From NCBI GenBank assembly GCA_036744635.1, contig DAIOHQ010000180.1, positions 1-10,440 of the forward strand: a stretch of 10,440 nt of DNA, in the 5' to 3' direction. Shown one piece after another: positions 4,912 to 10,440 of this stretch. The position numbers and the translations under genes were made by a program. The DNA is from DAIOHQ01 sp036744635 (lineage in GTDB: Bacteria > Planctomycetota > Phycisphaerae > Tepidisphaerales > Tepidisphaeraceae). Position 1 is the first letter of the stretch, and each line of letters starts with the position of its first letter. The notes under the pieces were generated by a model. It ran no database searches. It worked only from the letters and a program-made list of their open reading frames with translations, and was not told the DNA's origin.

Positions 4912-6939
4912 ATGATTCCCAAAGAACTTACTTTCGGTGATGTGCGCGTGCAGCTTCTCTCCAGCGGCGACCGCTTTGATGGCCTGGGCGCCATCTGGAT
5001 CGGCAAGACCGCCGTGCGCTCCGCCGCCCTGCCGCTGCGGCCATTTGGCCAGACGCTGTTTGGCCTGCGCTTTGACGATATGAAATTCCTGTCGGCCGAA
5101 CAGCGCGATGGCGGCGTGGTGATTCATACCGAGTGGATCGCCCGCAATGATGATTTTGAGATTCGACTCGACCATTCCCTCGACCGCGTCATCAACACCG
5201 GCCGCTGGGATGACGGCCAGCGCGCGGTGGCGGCCTTAGACATCATCCTCAAGCCGTCGAAGGTGACGATGGACGGCCGGACCTTCGCGGGGTTTTCCTA
5301 CGCCTTCCGCTACCACGCCCCGGAGGTGCCGATCCATGAGATCGTGGACCGCAGCACCTGGGAAGTAAACGGCAGGATTTCCGGAAACACCTATTACGGC
5401 CAGGTGAATTTCGGCTCGCCCAGCATCACCTACGCCCTGGATACCGAAGACTCTTCCGAGGGGATCATTCAGTTCCCGCTCAACCCGCAGATGACCCAGG
5501 CGATGCCGCGCTTCGCGGGTGCGCCGCTGGCGGATTACCTGTTCTCCGGAAACGACGCCCTGGTGCTGTTTTATGACAAGGTGAACCTGATCCGCAGCGT
5601 GATGAAGAAGTCGGCCGGCGAGGATTACCTGAAATTTTTCGAGCAGCACTATTTCGACAATGGCCCGGATCAACAGACATCCGCGCGGCACGTCCTGCTC
5701 GACAGCAGTCCCAAGACCGATGAGGACCACAAGAACCTCTGGACGCACTGGCACGACTGGGCCTCCGATCAGGCGCGGGCGGAATTCGGCATGCGCGAGC
5801 CGGATTATCCGACCATTCTCGGCCATAATTTCTGGGAGAATTTCACCTTCGACAGCTACTACGAAAACCTGGTCCCCACGGCCACCGCCCTGAATTACGG
5901 CGCCATCTTCATCGACCCGGTCTGGCAGAACGACATGACCAAGAAGCGCTCCGGCGACTACCTCAACACCGGCGGCCGCTATGGCAACATGTGCTCCCCG
6001 TGGGAATTTGACGTGGCCCCGGTGCTGGGCGGGGAAGAGAAGCTCAAGAAGCTGGTGGATGATTGCCACGCCGGCGGGGTCAAGGTGGTGAGCTGGCTGG
6101 GAACGCACGTCAGCGACCTGTATTTCCCCGACTTCGAGAAGATCAAGAAACATGACTGGCGGCTGGTGACCCTGCCCGATGGCCGCCATGCCTATGGCTC
6201 GGGGTATGACGCCATCCACGGGATGGACCTGAATACCTCCTACGGCCAATACGTCAGCGACCGGGTTGAGCATGTCCACAAGAGCACCGGGCTGGATGGT
6301 TGCCTGTATGACAGCTTCTACAACTTCGGATTCATGCCGATCTCCTACGCCGTTGGCGACAAGCTCACCGCCCGTACGCAGTTCCGCGCCTGCATCGCGA
6401 TGATGAAGCGCTTTCAGGATGCCGGCTGCCACATGTTCATCGAATCCTTCGGCCCCTGGGCGCAGATCCAGCACGGCTGCTCCAGCAAGTACGGCGATGA
6501 TCAAAACGAATTCCTGCGCTACAAGGGCTCCTACGGACCGGGATATTCGACGATTCCGGTCGGCCAGGAAAAGCAGCAATTCGGCAGCGATACCAAAAAG
6601 CACTTCCGCCTGGTGTCCGGCCTCAGCCAGCTCAGCATCCCCATGTTCATCAACAAAGAGCGCCTGGACGCGGTGGCCGATCCGCTGCTGGCCAAGACCA
6701 ACGCCGTCAGCAAAAAAGCCCGCCCGGCCATGCACCGCCGCACCCTCCTGCCCGATAATCAGGGCGCTCTCTGGACCAGCGCCGATGGCAAGACCCGGAC
6801 GCTCTGGAGCTTCGCCGCCAACAGCGTGCAGGTGCCGCTGAACGCAAAGGCGGTGAACCTGATGACCGGCCAGCCCGCCGCCGCAAGCGGCGATCGCCTG
6901 GCGGTTGAGGGATATCAGGTTTACCAGTGGCGGGAATGA
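4912..6939 (+). CDS. Putative glycoside hydrolase, alpha-galactosidase-like TIM barrel (675 aa)
   Basis: Architecture suggests a clan GH-D/GH31-like alpha-glycosidase: an N-terminal beta-sandwich (about residues 1-290), a central barrel (about 300-590) and a small C-terminal beta domain ending VNLMTGQ...VEGYQVYQW. Barrel-strand motifs visible are NFWENFTFDSYY, AIFIDPVWQND with Asp335, GGVKVVSWLGTHVSD, GCLYDSFYNFG with Asp467 as the likely nucleophile, and MFIESFGPW with Glu511. An acid/base role could fall to Glu511 or to Asp529/Asp530 (KYGDDQNEF). The start at 4912 has AAAGGA 7 nt away; an in-frame ATG at 4819 adds 31 proline- and arginine-rich residues without ribosome site. No signal peptide, so probably cytoplasmic. 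Substrate unknown; I cannot place it in one CAZy family. No transporter or regulator adjoins it. Confidence 0.75.
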   Translation: MIPKELTFGDVRVQLLSSGDRFDGLGAIWIGKTAVRSAALPLRPFGQTLFGLRFDDMKFLSAEQRDGGVVIHTEWIARNDDFEIRLDHSLDRVINTGRWDDGQRAVAALDIILKPSKVTMDGRTFAGFSYAFRYHAPEVPIHEIVDRSTWEVNGRISGNTYYGQVNFGSPSITYALDTEDSSEGIIQFPLNPQMTQAMPRFAGAPLADYLFSGNDALVLFYDKVNLIRSVMKKSAGEDYLKFFEQHYFDNGPDQQTSARHVLLDSSPKTDEDHKNLWTHWHDWASDQARAEFGMREPDYPTILGHNFWENFTFDSYYENLVPTATALNYGAIFIDPVWQNDMTKKRSGDYLNTGGRYGNMCSPWEFDVAPVLGGEEKLKKLVDDCHAGGVKVVSWLGTHVSDLYFPDFEKIKKHDWRLVTLPDGRHAYGSGYDAIHGMDLNTSYGQYVSDRVEHVHKSTGLDGCLYDSFYNFGFMPISYAVGDKLTARTQFRACIAMMKRFQDAGCHMFIESFGPWAQIQHGCSSKYGDDQNEFLRYKGSYGPGYSTIPVGQEKQQFGSDTKKHFRLVSGLSQLSIPMFINKERLDAVADPLLAKTNAVSKKARPAMHRRTLLPDNQGALWTSADGKTRTLWSFAANSVQVPLNAKAVNLMTGQPAAASGDRLAVEGYQVYQWRE

Positions 6940-6953
6940 GTGGCGATAATTCG

Positions 6954-7103
6954 GAATGATGAATGCGGAATGCTGAATGATGAATGCAGAAGGGAAGTCA
7001 GAAGCTGGAAGTCAGAAGTTAGAAGGTAGGCAGACCAGCTTCTAACTTCTGGCTTCTAACTTCTGACTTCTCACTTCCACATTCGATTCACCATTCAGCA
7101 TTT
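6954..7103. repeat. Inverted repeat built from 7-nt GAA units
   Basis: The left half (6954-7028) is a run of heptamers: GAATGAT, GAATGCG, GAATGCT, GAATGAT, GAATGCA, a 5-nt GAAGG, then GAAGTCA, GAAGCTG, GAAGTCA, GAAGTTA, GAAGGTA. The right half (7036-7103) is the same scheme on the other strand: read in reverse complement it has GAATG-type units followed by GAAGTGA, GAAGTCA, GAAGTTA, GAAGCCA, GAAGTTA. The halves can pair over about 55-65 bases around a loop near 7029-7035, giving a large cruciform or RNA hairpin. It lies 14 bp past the hydrolase stop and might act as a terminator or RNA-stabilising end, though no T run follows. No flanking target duplication or coding capacity is visible. Confidence 0.85.
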
Positions 7104-7268
7104 CCCCCCTTAAGCGCGCGGGGAAATATTCCGAATATACCTTGTGGATGGTTTAGGAAGGATCAGGCAACACTGGGCAGCGTGACGTCCGACGCTCAGC
7201 GCCTCTTCGCGGTTTCGTTTGGCCGCGCCCCTACCCATCCGGTTATTCCTTCACAGTGAGGTATGCAA

Positions 7269-7571
7269 ATGATTACCGCCCCCGCCCTCAATCAAGCCCG
7301 CCAGGCGCTCAGCGCCGCCGCCCAGCAGAAGCTGGCGATGCTGGTGCAGATCAACGATCAGGCCCGCAAGATCACCGACCTCGAGCGCGAAGTGCAGAAG
7401 CAGGCGACGATCGCCTCCCAGGCCCAGCAGGCCCTGGCCAACGCCCGCATGGAAATCGAAGCCCTGCGCGCCCAATTGCCCGATGAGGCCGCCCACCGCG
7501 CCTTCGGCGACTTGGTGCAATATCTCTCCGCCCCTGCGGAAATGCACCCCGGCCTGCGCGTGGCCGCCTGA
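7269..7571 (+). CDS. Small coiled-coil protein, unknown function (100 aa)
   Basis: I do not recognise a family. Residues about 8-70 are an almost unbroken, alanine- and glutamine-rich amphipathic helix with heptad spacing (KLAMLVQINDQARKITDLER, then QQALANARMEIEALRAQL), so a parallel coiled-coil dimer or an attachment helix is likely. The last 30 residues are short and less ordered. The ATG at 7269 is preferred over the in-frame ATG at 7263 because GTGAGG ends 7-8 nt upstream of it. There are no cysteines, signal peptide or membrane segments, so the protein should be cytoplasmic. It is transcribed alone: a repeat precedes it and a strong terminator follows 21 nt past the stop. The region 7104-7260 before it shows nothing I can assign. 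Confidence 0.7.
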   Translation: MITAPALNQARQALSAAAQQKLAMLVQINDQARKITDLEREVQKQATIASQAQQALANARMEIEALRAQLPDEAAHRAFGDLVQYLSAPAEMHPGLRVAA

Positions 7572-7591
7572 GAATGAATTGAACTGTTCTC

Positions 7592-7619
7592 GAACCCCGT
7601 CCACGGACGGGGTTCTTTT
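7592..7619 (+). terminator. Rho-independent terminator
   Basis: GAACCCCGTCC (7592-7602) is perfectly complementary to GGACGGGGTTC (7605-7615), followed by TTTTC. In practice the tip opens to a 4-6 nt loop with a 9-10 bp GC-rich stem. It ends the coiled-coil gene transcript and insulates the pyrophosphatase gene downstream. Confidence 0.85.
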
Positions 7620-7746
7620 CGCAATTCGACACGTCCGATAACCGCGCAGGTTTTCAGACGGGATCGGCTGGCGCTGCTTAAACCGCACTGCAGGCATAAA
7701 AGGGGCGGAATTCGGTCGCCGGCGCTGGCAGTCTGGGAAACCCCAG

Positions 7747-7776
7747 TTGTCAAGCCCGGCAGCCTTCGCGTATGAT
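7747..7776 (+). promoter_or_regulatory. Candidate promoter of the pyrophosphatase gene
   Basis: TTGTCA (7747-7752) and TATGAT (7771-7776) each match consensus at five of six positions with an 18-nt spacer. This is the best sigma70-like promoter in the window, located between the terminator at 7592 and the ATG at 7844. The expected leader is about 60 nt. A second, weaker possibility is TTGACT (7786-7791) with TATCTC (7808-7813). Confidence 0.5.
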
Positions 7777-7843
7777 CCCCGCGCGTTGACTGGAATTTGA
7801 AATCATCTATCTCCAACCCCCCTGTCGGAGGGTAATAAAGCGT

Positions 7844-10330
<2,487 letters not shown>

Positions 10331-10360
10331 TCGCCCAGCGACAACCCAGCGGAAACAATC

Positions 10361-10398
10361 CCCGCGATGACCTTACCGCGGGTGTAGCGCATGTTTTT
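10361..10398 (+). terminator. Weak possible terminator after the pyrophosphatase gene
   Basis: CCCGCG (10361-10366) can pair with CGCGGG (10377-10382) across a 10-nt loop, and a T5 run follows at 10394-10398 with another T8 at about 10406-10413. The T runs are 11 or more bases from the stem, so this is at best an imperfect intrinsic terminator. The final 60 bases of the window hold nothing else I can support. Confidence 0.25.
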
Positions 10399-10440
10399 GG
10401 CAACCGTTTTTTTTCCGGCCCCCTCGCCCGGTACTCCGGG

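Noticed and set aside
5236..6735. A 499-residue minus-strand open frame inside the glycoside hydrolase
   Set aside because: Composition (GVQ/H/A-rich repeats) and exact codon-register opposition to the hydrolase mark it as a shadow. The plus-strand product has clear barrel motifs.
6954..7103. CRISPR-like array or insertion-sequence end
   Set aside because: The repeat unit is 7 nt with no spacers, and there is no transposase, terminal target duplication or cas gene. It is an inverted heptad repeat instead.
7126..7138. Perfect 13-bp palindrome ATATTC-C-GAATAT as a possible operator
   Set aside because: It lies alone about 130 bp ahead of the coiled-coil gene without a convincing promoter beside it. 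A short AT palindrome of this size can occur by chance.

Overview
The window is GC-rich (roughly 60%) bacterial chromosome with long open frames, sparse gene packing and no rRNA, tRNA, CRISPR, phage or transposase gene that I can see. The mixture of an uncharacterised secreted protein, an unusual glycoside-hydrolase-like enzyme, a divergent membrane pyrophosphatase, DUF433/DUF5615 toxin-antitoxin genes and GAA-heptad intergenic repeats is most like a Planctomycetota (Phycisphaerae-type) or other PVC-group genome. That taxonomic call is inference from general resemblance, not from a marker gene.

Layout. On the plus strand: a small three-helix membrane protein (119-370) and a 412-residue secreted protein of unknown function (577-1815). 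From about 1895 to 4675 everything coding is on the minus strand and looks like an accessory island. In transcription order it holds: a relic made of the first codons of a cupin gene fused to a broken VOC/glyoxalase gene (4675 to 4239); a hicB-hicA toxin-antitoxin pair (4150 to 3759); a second, shorter VOC-tail relic (3727 to 3604); a 180-residue zinc-ribbon protein started by TTG (3541 to 2999); and a three-gene chain with two ATGA stop/start overlaps: DUF104-type antitoxin-like protein, DUF433 protein and DUF5615 PIN-like protein (2801 to 1895). The plus strand resumes with a 675-residue predicted cytoplasmic glycoside hydrolase (4912-6939), a 150-bp inverted repeat built from 7-nt GAA units (6954-7103), a 100-residue coiled-coil protein with its own rho-independent terminator (7269-7615), and an 828-residue membrane-bound pyrophosphatase of a divergent, probably K+-independent type (7844-10330).

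How the parts relate. The plus-strand genes appear to be separately transcribed: candidate sigma70-like promoters lie ahead of the secreted protein, the hydrolase and the pyrophosphatase, and a strong terminator follows the coiled-coil gene. The minus-strand island holds two independent toxin-antitoxin modules among gene debris, the usual picture of a tolerated insertion hotspot. The most distinctive observations are the three-gene DUF104-DUF433-DUF5615 operon, the two homologous VOC tails that bracket hicBA with nearly the same 5' breakpoint, the heptad-built inverted repeat, and the altered active-site motif of the pyrophosphatase. I see no clearly new multi-gene system beyond these.
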